Origin: a bacterium HR23
GTDB lineage: Bacteria; Chloroflexota; Dehalococcoidia; Lucifugimonadales; HRBIN23
DNA: 5,130 nt
Reading direction: 5' to 3'
Assembly: GCA_002923335.1 (NCBI GenBank)
Contig: BEHZ01000121.1
Location: 1 to 5,130 of the forward strand
The notes under the pieces were generated by a model. It worked only from the letters and a program-made list of their open reading frames with translations, searched no databases and was not told where the DNA came from. The translations under genes and the position numbers were made by a program. Of this stretch, positions 1 to 5,101 are shown piece after piece. The stretch's first letter is position 1, and each line of letters begins with the position of its first letter.

Positions 1-269
1 TCCGTCGGGCCCTGGAGCGTTTGATGGAACGCTTCGCCGACTCCCCTGACGACCTCCCACTCCTCAAGGACCTGAAGGAGGTGGTGGCCATTGCCCGCTC
101 CCTCCCCTTTGCGCCCGACCTCTGGGGCGTGCAGAACACCTACTACGCCCTCCTCCAATCCGTTTACCCCGACTTCCTCCACCGAGCCCGGCAAGGGGAC
201 GCCGAGGCGCAACTGTGGGTTGACCTCTTCACCGCCCTGGGGGACCTCCTGCTTGTCCGTATTCCATAG
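1..269 (+). CDS. C-terminal end of a DUF3536/GH57-like protein (5' end outside window)
   Basis: The reading frame is open from base 3 to a TAG at 267-269, giving about 88 residues of C-terminus. No start is visible; the TTG/ATG at 21-26 has no Shine-Dalgarno sequence and sits in a continuous frame, so the gene almost certainly begins upstream. The segment has an acidic helical stretch, then a motif of the form LPFxxDLWxxQNxYYxLLQxVYP, and ends in a helix finishing LLVRIP. From memory this resembles the C-terminus of DUF3536 proteins, which are often joined to an N-terminal glycoside hydrolase family 57 domain. The catalytic part would lie outside the window, so no activity can be read here. 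The high third-position GC matches mmsA next door. The coding call is firm; the family call is a moderate guess from the LWxxQNxYY pattern. Confidence 0.6.
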   Translation, partial: RRALERLMERFADSPDDLPLLKDLKEVVAIARSLPFAPDLWGVQNTYYALLQSVYPDFLHRARQGDAEAQLWVDLFTALGDLLLVRIP

Positions 270-274
270 GCGGG

Positions 275-304
275 CTGGCCCTCCCCCTCGGCCTGCCCTA
301 CAAT
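275..304 (+). promoter_or_regulatory. Probable promoter for the mmsA-type gene
   Basis: TACAAT at 299-304 matches the -10 consensus at five of six bases. A weak -35 candidate, CTGGCC at 275-280, lies 18 bp upstream. It sits in the 68-bp gap between the upstream TAG and the dehydrogenase ATG, with a start site expected near 311, about 27 nt before the ATG. AAGGAGG at 326-332 follows as ribosome binding site. The -35 match is poor, so the call rests on the -10 box and its position. Confidence 0.45.
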
Positions 305-337
305 AGGGGCGACGACCACCGCCATAAGGAGGGGGCT

Positions 338-1795
338 ATGCCTCGGCAGAGCGTCGTCCTGAACTACTACAACGGCCAGTGGCACAAAGCCGAGACCACC
401 CAACTCTTGGAGGTGTTCAACCCTGCCACGCAGGACCTGCTGGCCCATACCCCCCTCTCGGGGCCGGACGAGGTGGGGAAAGCCGTCCAGTCGGCCCTTC
501 AGGCCTTCCCCCGGTGGGCACGCACCCCGCCTGTGGAGCGCATCCAGTATCTCTTCCGCCTGAAGGCCATGCTGGAGAAGTATACCGACGAGTTGGCCCG
601 CCTCATCGTGCAGGAGAACGGCAAGACCCTGGCGGAGGCCAAAGGGGAAGTGCGCCGGGGAATAGAGAATGTGGAGGTGGCCTGCGGGATCCCCACCCTC
701 ATGCAGGGCTACAACTCCGAGGATGTGGCACAGGGGATAGACGAGACGGTGCTGCGCCAGCCCCTGGGGGTGGTAGCCGCCATCACCCCCTTCAACTTCC
801 CGGCCATGATCCCCCTCTGGTTCCTCCCCTACGCCATCGCCTGTGGCAACACCTTCATCCTGAAGCCTTCGGAGAAGGTGCCCCTCACCGCCCAGCGCCT
901 CTTTGCAATCCTGGAAGAGGCGGGTCTGCCCCCAGGCGTTGTGAACCTGGTCAACGGCGCCAAAGAGACGGTAGACGCCCTCTTGGACCATCCCCAAGTG
1001 CGGGCGGTGAGCATGGTGGGGTCCACGCCAGTGGCCCGATATATCTACGCCCGGGCCGCCGCCAACGGCAAGCGTGTCCAGTGCCAGGCGGGCGCCAAAA
1101 ACCATGTGGTCATTATGCCCGACGCAGATTTGGACCTGGCGGTGCGCGCCACGACTGAGAGCGCCTTTGGGTGTGCCGGCCAGCGGTGTCTCGCCGCCTC
1201 GGTGGCGGTAACGGTAGGGTCCGCCCATGCGCCCTTCCGGGAGGGCATAGCCGAGACCGCCCTGGCTTTGCGGGTGGGCTATGGGCTGGAGGAGGGGGTG
1301 CAGATGGGTCCGGTGATCACACCGCAGAGCAAGGCACGCATTGAAGGCCTCATCGCCCAGGGGCTAGAGGAGGGGGGCAGGGCAGTGGTGGACGGGCGCA
1401 ACCCCCGCATCCCCGGCTATGAGAAAGGGAACTTCATCCGCCCCACCGTTCTGGAGGGTATCCCCCTCTCCAGCACCCTGCATCGCACCGAAATCTTCGG
1501 CCCTGTGCTGACCCTGGTCCCGGTGAACACCCTGGAGGAGGCCATAGACCTCATCGCCCGCAACCCCTATGGCAATGCGGCGAGCATCTTCACCCGAAGT
1601 GGGGCTGCCGCCCGCCAGTTTCGGAGCCAGGTGCCTGTGGGAAATGTGGGGGTAAACATAGGCGTGCCGGCGCCGGTGGCCTTCTTCCCTTTCAGCGGAT
1701 GGAAGGAGAGTTTCTTCGGCGTTCTGCATGGACAGGGGCGGGATGCGGTGGCCTTCTACACGGAGCAGAAGGTGGTGATAGAGCGGTGGGGATAG
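338..1795 (+). CDS. mmsA: CoA-acylating methylmalonate-semialdehyde dehydrogenase
   Basis: This 485-aa protein belongs to the aldehyde dehydrogenase superfamily, MmsA/IolA branch. These enzymes oxidise (methyl)malonate semialdehyde with NAD+ and CoA to propionyl-CoA or acetyl-CoA, in valine or inositol breakdown, in the cytosol. Visible signatures are the PFNFPAMIPLW motif with the oxyanion Asn at residue 153, the cofactor-binding TFILKPSE at about 172-179, and the nucleophile Cys284 in GCAGQRCLAAS with the adjacent Arg typical of the branch. QAGAKNH at about 250-256 replaces the ELGGK segment holding the general base Glu in hydrolytic relatives, as expected for a CoA-dependent enzyme. TEIFGPVL is at about 384-391, and the family C-terminus GVPAPVAFFPFSGWK to FYTEQKVV is complete. 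Length is normal. The ATG has AAGGAGG five bases upstream. The stop is TAG. No valine or inositol genes adjoin it, so the pathway stays open. Confidence 0.95.
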   Translation: MPRQSVVLNYYNGQWHKAETTQLLEVFNPATQDLLAHTPLSGPDEVGKAVQSALQAFPRWARTPPVERIQYLFRLKAMLEKYTDELARLIVQENGKTLAEAKGEVRRGIENVEVACGIPTLMQGYNSEDVAQGIDETVLRQPLGVVAAITPFNFPAMIPLWFLPYAIACGNTFILKPSEKVPLTAQRLFAILEEAGLPPGVVNLVNGAKETVDALLDHPQVRAVSMVGSTPVARYIYARAAANGKRVQCQAGAKNHVVIMPDADLDLAVRATTESAFGCAGQRCLAASVAVTVGSAHAPFREGIAETALALRVGYGLEEGVQMGPVITPQSKARIEGLIAQGLEEGGRAVVDGRNPRIPGYEKGNFIRPTVLEGIPLSSTLHRTEIFGPVLTLVPVNTLEEAIDLIARNPYGNAASIFTRSGAAARQFRSQVPVGNVGVNIGVPAPVAFFPFSGWKESFFGVLHGQGRDAVAFYTEQKVVIERWG

Positions 1796-1799
1796 CCCC

Positions 1800-1829
1800 T
1801 TGGATGGGAGAGAGGGGGTGCGCTATAAT
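1800..1829 (+). promoter_or_regulatory. Promoter of tRNA-Asn
   Basis: A perfect TATAAT at 1824-1829 lies 11 bp before the mature tRNA 5' end, with a partial -35 (TTGGAT, 1800-1805) 18 bp upstream. The region begins right after the mmsA stop, so the -35 is only 4 bases past it. No mmsA terminator is visible between 1796 and 1840, so some readthrough from mmsA into the tRNA is possible. Confidence 0.6.
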
Positions 1830-1840
1830 AGGGTTGTCGC

Positions 1841-1915
1841 TCCCCGATAGCTCAGTGGTAGAGCGGGCGGCTGTTAACCGCTTGGTCGCAGGTTCGAATC
1901 CTGCTCGGGGAGCCA
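1841..1915 (+). tRNA. tRNA-Asn (anticodon GTT), CCA encoded
   Basis: A full cloverleaf can be drawn. The acceptor stem is 1841-1847 with 1905-1911, all seven pairs matched. The D arm is GCTC/GAGC at 1850-1853 and 1861-1864, with AGTGGTA as loop. The anticodon stem is 1866-1870 with 1878-1882 (one G-U pair) and loop CTGTTAA, with anticodon GTT at 1873-1875. The T arm is GCAGG/CCTGC at 1888-1892 and 1900-1904, with loop TTCGAAT. The discriminator is G1912, followed by encoded CCA at 1913-1915. The gene reads as intact and should be functional. Its 3' half overlaps antisense the end of the serine recombinase gene, the usual picture when a mobile element has integrated at a tRNA 3' end and left the tRNA whole. 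Confidence 0.96.
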
Positions 1916-1945
1916 GGTTGGACGGTGGAAAGAACCACGGCGTCC
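1871..1945. other. Candidate attachment site (att) at the tRNA-Asn 3' half
   Basis: The recombinase gene points into the tRNA and stops inside its anticodon loop, so the host/element junction most likely lies within the tRNA 3' half or just past the CCA. No second copy of the tRNA 3' end is present in this window, so the other junction must lie beyond 5130 or may be lost. The crossover point cannot be located from one end alone. An imperfect dyad at 1920-1945 lies just outside the CCA and could be an integrase arm site. This is an inference from layout. Confidence 0.4.
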
Positions 1946-3319
1946 GGTAATTCCCTGCCCTTTTCCGGCAATCGTCCCCTCCTCCAGGAAGGCCCGCAGG
2001 TCCTCCACATAGGCGGCCAGAACCGCCACCTGCAGAAGCAGGCTTCCCCGCTCCTGCACCACCTCTTCCATCTCCTCCCGGATCCTCTGCAGTTCCTGTA
2101 GCCTCTGCCTCTGCTCCCGGATGCGGGGGGCCAGGTCGTCCAGGTCCATCTTCCTCGTCTCCAGGGCGTCGTAGAGGCCGTCGAGACGCCGGCGCACCTC
2201 CGCCATCTCCTCCTCTATTGTAGACACCCGCGTCGCCCAGTCCTGGGCCAGGCTGTCCATCTCTTCCACTACCATCCGCGCCAGGGCCAGCAGGTTCTCG
2301 CCCGTCAGGATGCACTCCTTCAGCCGCTCCAACACGAACCGGTCCAGTTTCTCGGCGTTCAGGTAGGGGGCATCACAGGAGCCTGCGCCCTGCTTTAGCA
2401 GGGTTCCGCACACGTAGTATCGGTACTCCCCGTTCTTGGCGTCCTGGCCGATAAAGGCCTTTCCACACCGTCCGCAGTTGAGAAGACCGCTGGGCAGATA
2501 GGGGCTTGAGACCCGGCGGGGGTGGATCCGCTTCGGGGACCGGGCGGTCAGCATCTCCTGGACCATCTCAAAGGTCTCCCGATCCACCAGGGGTTGCCAC
2601 GTGTTCTCCACCCGCACCGCCTGGACGGGGTGGCCGTGGCGAGAGGACCGGCCCCAGACCAGAGTCCCTGTGTAGACCTCGTTCCTCAGCAGGTAGTGGA
2701 GGTTGGAACTCGTCCAGGGCCGGCCCCCGGGGCGCAGGAGGCCTTCCCGGTTGAGGGTCTGACAGATGTCCTTCAGGCCCTTCCCCTGGAGGGCCTCCCT
2801 GAAGATGCGCTTCACCACCGGGGCCGTCTGATGGTCTGGCTGCAGGGTGATGCGCTCCCGGTTCCCGTCCCTGACCTTGACCCGTTTGTAGCCGTAGGGG
2901 GCGACGGGGGTGATGTAGGAGCCCCGGCTGGCGCTCTCCCGCATCCCCCTCAGGGTCTCCTGGGCCAGGTTGTGGGAGAAGAACTCGTCCAGGCTCTCAC
3001 TGACGGCCTCCAGGAGTTTCCCTGCCAGCGAGTCATCAGCCGGTTCGGCGATGGAATCCTCCCGGCTCCGGGCGAAGCGGGAGTACTTCCACACCAGGAC
3101 CATCTGGAAGGGCCGGTTAGGCTTCCGTGCGTCGGCGACCATCTGCTGGAAGGCGGGGCGCCTGGCGGGGCGTCCGCTCTCCCCCTCGTCCACGTACTCC
3201 CGCACCACCCTGTAGCCGTGGCTTCGGGCATAGTCTCTCAGGGCCTTCAGTTGAGCAGAGATGGAGAGGTCCACATCCTGCCTCTCTGAAGACACCCGGG
3301 CATAAAGGGCCACGTCCAT
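1874..3319 (-). CDS. Large serine recombinase (site-specific integrase), catalytic domain apparently shortened
   Basis: This 481-aa protein has the large serine recombinase layout. The N-terminal resolvase domain starts YARVSSERQ with the nucleophile Ser at residue 10, followed by the SISAQL helix and WKYSRFARS around 77-85. A Recombinase domain runs from about 135 to 255 (PYGYKR, ALQGKGLKDICQTLN, LLRNEVYTG). A zinc ribbon has Cys282, Cys285, Cys304 and Cys315, and a charged coiled coil spans about 365-425. It would integrate or excise DNA by four-strand cleavage with a Ser-DNA link. After SREDSI (to residue 90) the sequence jumps to AEPADDSLAGKLLEA. Relatives normally carry about 16-17 more residues there, of the kind YKSLLRK.GV.V.SI, so a core strand and helix seem deleted in frame (junction near 3047-3050) and activity is doubtful. 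The last 13 residues, from W469 through PEQDSNLRPSG, are antisense tRNA-Asn, and the TAA overlaps the anticodon. The ATG has AGGGGGG upstream, 12 bp after the previous stop, suggesting one operon. Confidence 0.9.
   Translation of the reverse strand: MDVALYARVSSERQDVDLSISAQLKALRDYARSHGYRVVREYVDEGESGRPARRPAFQQMVADARKPNRPFQMVLVWKYSRFARSREDSIAEPADDSLAGKLLEAVSESLDEFFSHNLAQETLRGMRESASRGSYITPVAPYGYKRVKVRDGNRERITLQPDHQTAPVVKRIFREALQGKGLKDICQTLNREGLLRPGGRPWTSSNLHYLLRNEVYTGTLVWGRSSRHGHPVQAVRVENTWQPLVDRETFEMVQEMLTARSPKRIHPRRVSSPYLPSGLLNCGRCGKAFIGQDAKNGEYRYYVCGTLLKQGAGSCDAPYLNAEKLDRFVLERLKECILTGENLLALARMVVEEMDSLAQDWATRVSTIEEEMAEVRRRLDGLYDALETRKMDLDDLAPRIREQRQRLQELQRIREEMEEVVQERGSLLLQVAVLAAYVEDLRAFLEEGTIAGKGQGITGRRGSFHRPTWLPEQDSNLRPSG
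1920..1945. repeat. Imperfect inverted repeat just downstream of tRNA-Asn
   Basis: GGACGGTGG at 1920-1928 pairs with CCACGGCGTCC at 1935-1945, making nine base pairs with a two-base GG bulge around an AAAGAA loop. It starts five bases after the tRNA CCA and lies inside the recombinase 3' coding end. A short T-run (TTTT, 1961-1964) follows too far away for a canonical intrinsic terminator. It may be a weak terminator or processing hairpin for the tRNA, or a recombinase binding dyad. Confidence 0.4.
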
Positions 3320-3331
3320 ACTGCCACCCCC

Positions 3332-3685
3332 CTAAATGATCTGGTAGCTCTCGCTTCGGACATCCGCCGCGGGGTCAGTCAGCTGGGCCTCCAGTAGGTG
3401 CCGGTCGTCGTAACGCAGCACCAGCAGGAGGACCTTGGCCAGGCGGCCATACCACCGCACCGGCCGGGCCAGAGCGACGAGGTCGTTATATCCCCAAAAA
3501 TCAAAGCCTCGGACCCGCTCCACAAGGAGAGGCCGGCCCGTGCGGACCACATACTCGGCAGCCGACCCCTGAAGCACCGGCCCGCCCCTTCTCGGGAAGA
3601 CGTGCCGGGGATAGCGGAACGGCCGGAACACCGCCCGGGGCCGGGCAAGGCGGATGCCCGGGGTCCGGACAAGATGTCCCACCAC
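3332..3685 (-). CDS. C-terminal domain of the interrupted ImmA-like gene, or separate small protein of unknown function
   Basis: The frame is open from the codon after the second TAG (3706) to TAG 3332-3334, 124 codons; the first usable start is GTG at 3685, giving 117 aa. An AGGAGGT at 3702-3708 overlaps the TAG itself, but 16-17 bases separate it from the GTG, long for efficient initiation, so reinitiation is possible but weak. The protein is basic and aromatic-rich. It contains HVFPRRGGPVLQG, ERVRGFDFWGYNDL, a hydrophobic strand VLLLVLRY and a C-terminal ESYQII. I do not recognise the domain. The seamless frame with the upstream pieces suggests it is the tail of one long protein. It ends 12 bp before the recombinase ATG. 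Confidence 0.5.
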   Translation of the reverse strand: MVGHLVRTPGIRLARPRAVFRPFRYPRHVFPRRGGPVLQGSAAEYVVRTGRPLLVERVRGFDFWGYNDLVALARPVRWYGRLAKVLLLVLRYDDRHLLEAQLTDPAADVRSESYQII

Positions 3686-3706
3686 AAAGTCTGCCGGAGT
3701 GACCTC

Positions 3707-3952
3707 CTAGGGCCAGGTGTCAGGGGGCCCTTGTGCAACACGTTCATAGAGGGCGATGAGGAAGTCCAGGCGGTCTCCCAGGAGCTCCCTGGCCCGGTAA
3801 ATCACCGAGGCATAGGAGCGGTGAAACTGGTGGCGCACGGCCAGGAGGTCAAAGCCGGTCTGAAGGAGATAGGGCACAAAGACCTCCTTCTGCATCAGGA
3901 CTGCGGCCGCGAACCTGTCGGCCTCCCGGCAGAGGGCGTTTCTGTCGGGCAC
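3707..3952 (-). pseudogene. Middle segment of the ImmA/IrrE-like gene (between the two TAGs)
   Basis: The segment is 81 codons in the same frame as its neighbours. It begins with GTG immediately after the first TAG but has no Shine-Dalgarno sequence before it (the upstream bases read CTGGTGCCCGGCTAT), so separate initiation is unlikely. The residues READRFAAAVLM match the ExxAxxFAAxLLM helix that follows HExxH in ImmA/IrrE proteins. The later FHRSYASVIYRAR matches the region where that family typically has a VSxxALxxRL-like helix. Codons keep the high third-position GC of real genes. It reads as the second half of the peptidase domain cut off from the first by a single codon. Confidence 0.6.
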
Positions 3953-4303
3953 CTAATAGCCGGGCACCAGCAGGGCCAGCCTCTCCTGGATGATCTCGTA
4001 GGCCTCGTGGAGAATGCTGTGCTCCTGGGCCCCCGTCCACTGCTCCTGTTCGTAAAGGATGGTGGGGTCGCCTCCGTCCGGGCCGTAACTGAAGTGAAGG
4101 CCACGGAGGCCTGAGGGCAGGCGTTCAGCCCTGAGTTCCCCCACACCGGCCTCCCGAAGGACCTGATGGAGCTCCATCAGGTGGGGATAGGTGGAAAGAG
4201 CAAAATAGTCCACAAACTCCAGGGCGATCCGTCCGGGCGAGGCCTTCCCGGCCATCCCTTTCTTCACCAGCCGCCTGCAGAACCCGTCCAGGTCCCTTCC
4301 CAT
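3953..4303 (-). CDS. ImmA/IrrE-like protein, N-terminal segment with HEAYE motif
   Basis: These 116 residues are the only part of the interrupted gene with a good ribosome binding site: GGAGG seven bases before the ATG, itself 17 bp past the XRE stop. The pattern ILYEQ...GAQEHSILHEAYEIIQE matches the place where ImmA/IrrE (M78, COG2856) proteins carry their zinc motif HExxH. Here it reads H99-E100-A-Y-E103, with Glu at the usual second His. That may be a variant zinc site (HExxE) or a lost one. If translation stops at the TAG, the product lacks the following helix, which normally provides the other metal ligand, and would not be an active protease. Zinc binding is not shown by sequence alone. 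Confidence 0.7.
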   Translation of the reverse strand: MGRDLDGFCRRLVKKGMAGKASPGRIALEFVDYFALSTYPHLMELHQVLREAGVGELRAERLPSGLRGLHFSYGPDGGDPTILYEQEQWTGAQEHSILHEAYEIIQERLALLVPGY

Positions 4304-4320
4304 CCACCACCTCCATCCCT

Positions 4321-4710
4321 CTAGTCCAGAAGACGCTTCCCCGTCAGGCGCTCATACATCTGCACGATGAACCGCTTGGCCTCCACGGTGAGCCCCTTTC
4401 CCTCCAACCGGGTGCCGAACTGGAACCGCGGGTCCGCCATCACATACTGGAACGCCCGCTCCACCTCCGCCTCCTCGCTGACGGCCTCGGGCTCGCCCAG
4501 ATGGCCGGCCATCTCCAGCAAGTGGCGCAGGCTCACCCCGTAGACAGGGGCCAGGCGCTTGAGGATGTCGGGGCTGGGCCTGCGCTGGCCCTTCTCTATC
4601 TGGATGAGATAGGGGTTGGAGACCCCCGTCCTCCGGCTGACCTCACGGGCGCTCAGGCCCTGCGCCTGCCGTAGTCGCCTCAGATAGTCCCCCAGGGCCT
4701 TCAAGTCCAT
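4321..4710 (-). CDS. XRE-family transcriptional regulator (ImmR/CI-like repressor)
   Basis: This 129-aa protein has an N-terminal Cro/CI helix-turn-helix at about residues 6-62. LGDYLRRLRQAQGLSAREVSRRTGVSNPYL is the HTH core in outline, followed by IEKGQRRPSPDILKRLAPVYGV. A short acidic linker leads to a C-terminal helical stretch (about 80-129, TVEAKRFIVQMYERLTG) that may mediate dimerisation. The ATG is preceded by GGAGGTG at a good distance. It is the first gene of the leftward operon XRE, ImmA-like, recombinase, and faces a divergent Cro-like gene across 154 bp, the layout of phage and ICE repressors such as ImmR of ICEBs1. It probably binds the dyads in the spacer to control both promoters. 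Stop is TAG. The HTH call is firm; the repressor role is inferred from position. Confidence 0.88.
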   Translation of the reverse strand: MDLKALGDYLRRLRQAQGLSAREVSRRTGVSNPYLIQIEKGQRRPSPDILKRLAPVYGVSLRHLLEMAGHLGEPEAVSEEAEVERAFQYVMADPRFQFGTRLEGKGLTVEAKRFIVQMYERLTGKRLLD

Positions 4711-4756
4711 CCTACACCTCCATGTGCCCGGTCCGGGGCTTCTGCCGGCTGGCCCT

Positions 4757-4785
4757 ACTATATCAATTTTGCTTCATTAATGCAA
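4757..4785 (-). promoter_or_regulatory. Leftward promoter for the XRE / ImmA-like / recombinase operon
   Basis: On the minus strand TATAGT (4757-4762) matches the -10 consensus at five of six bases, and TTGCAT (4780-4785) is a partial -35 at exactly 17 bp. The start site would fall near 4750, leaving a leader of about 40 nt that contains the GGAGGTG ribosome binding site. The box lies in the most AT-rich stretch of an otherwise GC-rich window. Confidence 0.55.
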
Positions 4786-4790
4786 GCATT
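4770..4790. promoter_or_regulatory. Overlapping dyads, candidate operator
   Basis: Several inverted repeats overlap here: TGCTT and AAGCA separated by nine bases (4770-4788), the perfect 8-bp palindrome CATTAATG (4775-4782), and AATGC-AA-GCATT (4779-4790). They cover the -35 and spacer of the leftward promoter, where a bound XRE dimer would block or modulate RNA polymerase. The arms are short, and such repeats are common in AT-rich DNA. Confidence 0.4.
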
Positions 4791-4824
4791 TTCCGGCCAC
4801 TAGACCCCAATTGTCCGAAGGGCC

Positions 4825-4853
4825 TTGCGAATATCGCTCGCTGTCCCTTTAAT
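4825..4853 (+). promoter_or_regulatory. Rightward promoter for the Cro-like operon, with nested dyad
   Basis: TTGCGA (4825-4830) and TTTAAT (4848-4853) form a -35/-10 pair at 17 bp, matching consensus at four and five of six bases. The start site would be near 4860, only about five bases before the ATG at 4865, so the transcript would be nearly leaderless. The dyad GCGA-ATA-TCGC (4827-4837) overlaps the -35 and is a candidate repressor site. Confidence 0.55.
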
Positions 4854-4864
4854 GGAATCATGAA

Positions 4865-5101
4865 ATGAGTAGGCGAAGGAAGCCATTGCGGGTGAGGCTG
4901 AAGGAGCGGGCGGTTTGGACAGCCCTGGAGCGGCTCCACATCTCCCAGAATGAGTTGGCCCGCCGGCTGGGGATTTCCTCTGGCTACCTGTCCCAACTCA
5001 TCTGCGGGCGGCGGAGCCCCTCGGCCCGCCTGCGCCGGCGCTTCCTGGAGGTCCTGGGGCCACTGGGGTTTGACGACCTCTTCTTCCTGGAGGAGCAATG
5101 A
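4865..5101 (+). CDS. Small Cro/CI-type helix-turn-helix protein
   Basis: This 78-aa protein has a basic N-terminus (MSRRRKPLRVRLKER) and a compact HTH at about residues 17-62: LHISQNELARRLGISSGYLSQLICG, given here in outline, then RRSPSARLRRRFLEVL, ending FDDLFFLEEQ. It has no separate effector or dimer domain, as in Cro or small excisionase-linked regulators. It diverges from the XRE repressor gene and starts the rightward operon. There is no strong ribosome binding site before the ATG (only GGA at 4854-4856), which agrees with the nearly leaderless transcript predicted from the promoter. An alternative start is the GTG nine codons in, around 4892. Its last bases overlap the next gene by ATGA, so the two are probably co-translated. 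It may act as Cro-like antagonist or early-operon controller. Confidence 0.85.
   Translation: MSRRRKPLRVRLKERAVWTALERLHISQNELARRLGISSGYLSQLICGRRSPSARLRRRFLEVLGPLGFDDLFFLEEQ

Larger units (their letters stand above)
3332..4303 (-). pseudogene. ImmA/IrrE-like metallopeptidase gene interrupted by two in-frame TAG codons
   Basis: One frame runs without a shift from ATG 4303 to TAG 3332, 323 codons, broken only by TAG at 3953-3955 (codon 117) and TAG at 3707-3709 (codon 199). Read through, it gives a coherent protein. It has an N-terminal helical part, a strand-rich stretch ending ILYEQEQW, a metallopeptidase-like helix HSILHEAYEIIQE, then across the first TAG the family's second helix READRFAAAVLM, a C-terminal helical part with FHRSYASVIYRAR, and a further domain of about 125 residues. 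The peptidase fold is split by the first TAG, so the pieces are unlikely to be independent genes. The gene lies 17 bp after the XRE gene and 12 bp before the recombinase, as an ImmA anti-repressor protease would. Explanations, most to least likely: nonsense decay, sequencing error, amber suppression. Nearby genes use TAG as a normal stop, against genome-wide recoding. Confidence 0.7.

Noticed and set aside
164..1228. 354-codon open frame on the minus strand across mmsA
   Set aside because: It is antisense to a clearly recognised dehydrogenase gene. Its product is rich in Gly, His and Arg without family motifs, as expected from the GC-rich complement of a real gene.
1692..2315. 207-codon minus-strand frame spanning the tRNA
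   Set aside because: It is out of frame with the recombinase, low in complexity, and contains the typical antisense-tRNA peptide AGFEPATKRLTAARSTTE. It is an artefact.
2522..3289. 255-codon plus-strand frame opposite the recombinase
   Set aside because: It is a shadow of the serine recombinase, whose catalytic motifs and zinc ribbon are unmistakable.
3398..4114. 238-codon plus-strand frame opposite the interrupted ImmA-like gene
   Set aside because: It was considered because the minus-strand gene has stops. However, the minus frame shows XRE-linked peptidase motifs, a good ribosome binding site and gene-like codons, while the plus frame has no recognisable motif.
1793..4323. Genome-wide amber recoding (for example pyrrolysine) to explain the in-frame TAGs
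   Set aside because: TAG ends the DUF3536-like gene, mmsA and the XRE gene at normal positions, so TAG is an ordinary stop here. Local or conditional suppression is not excluded.
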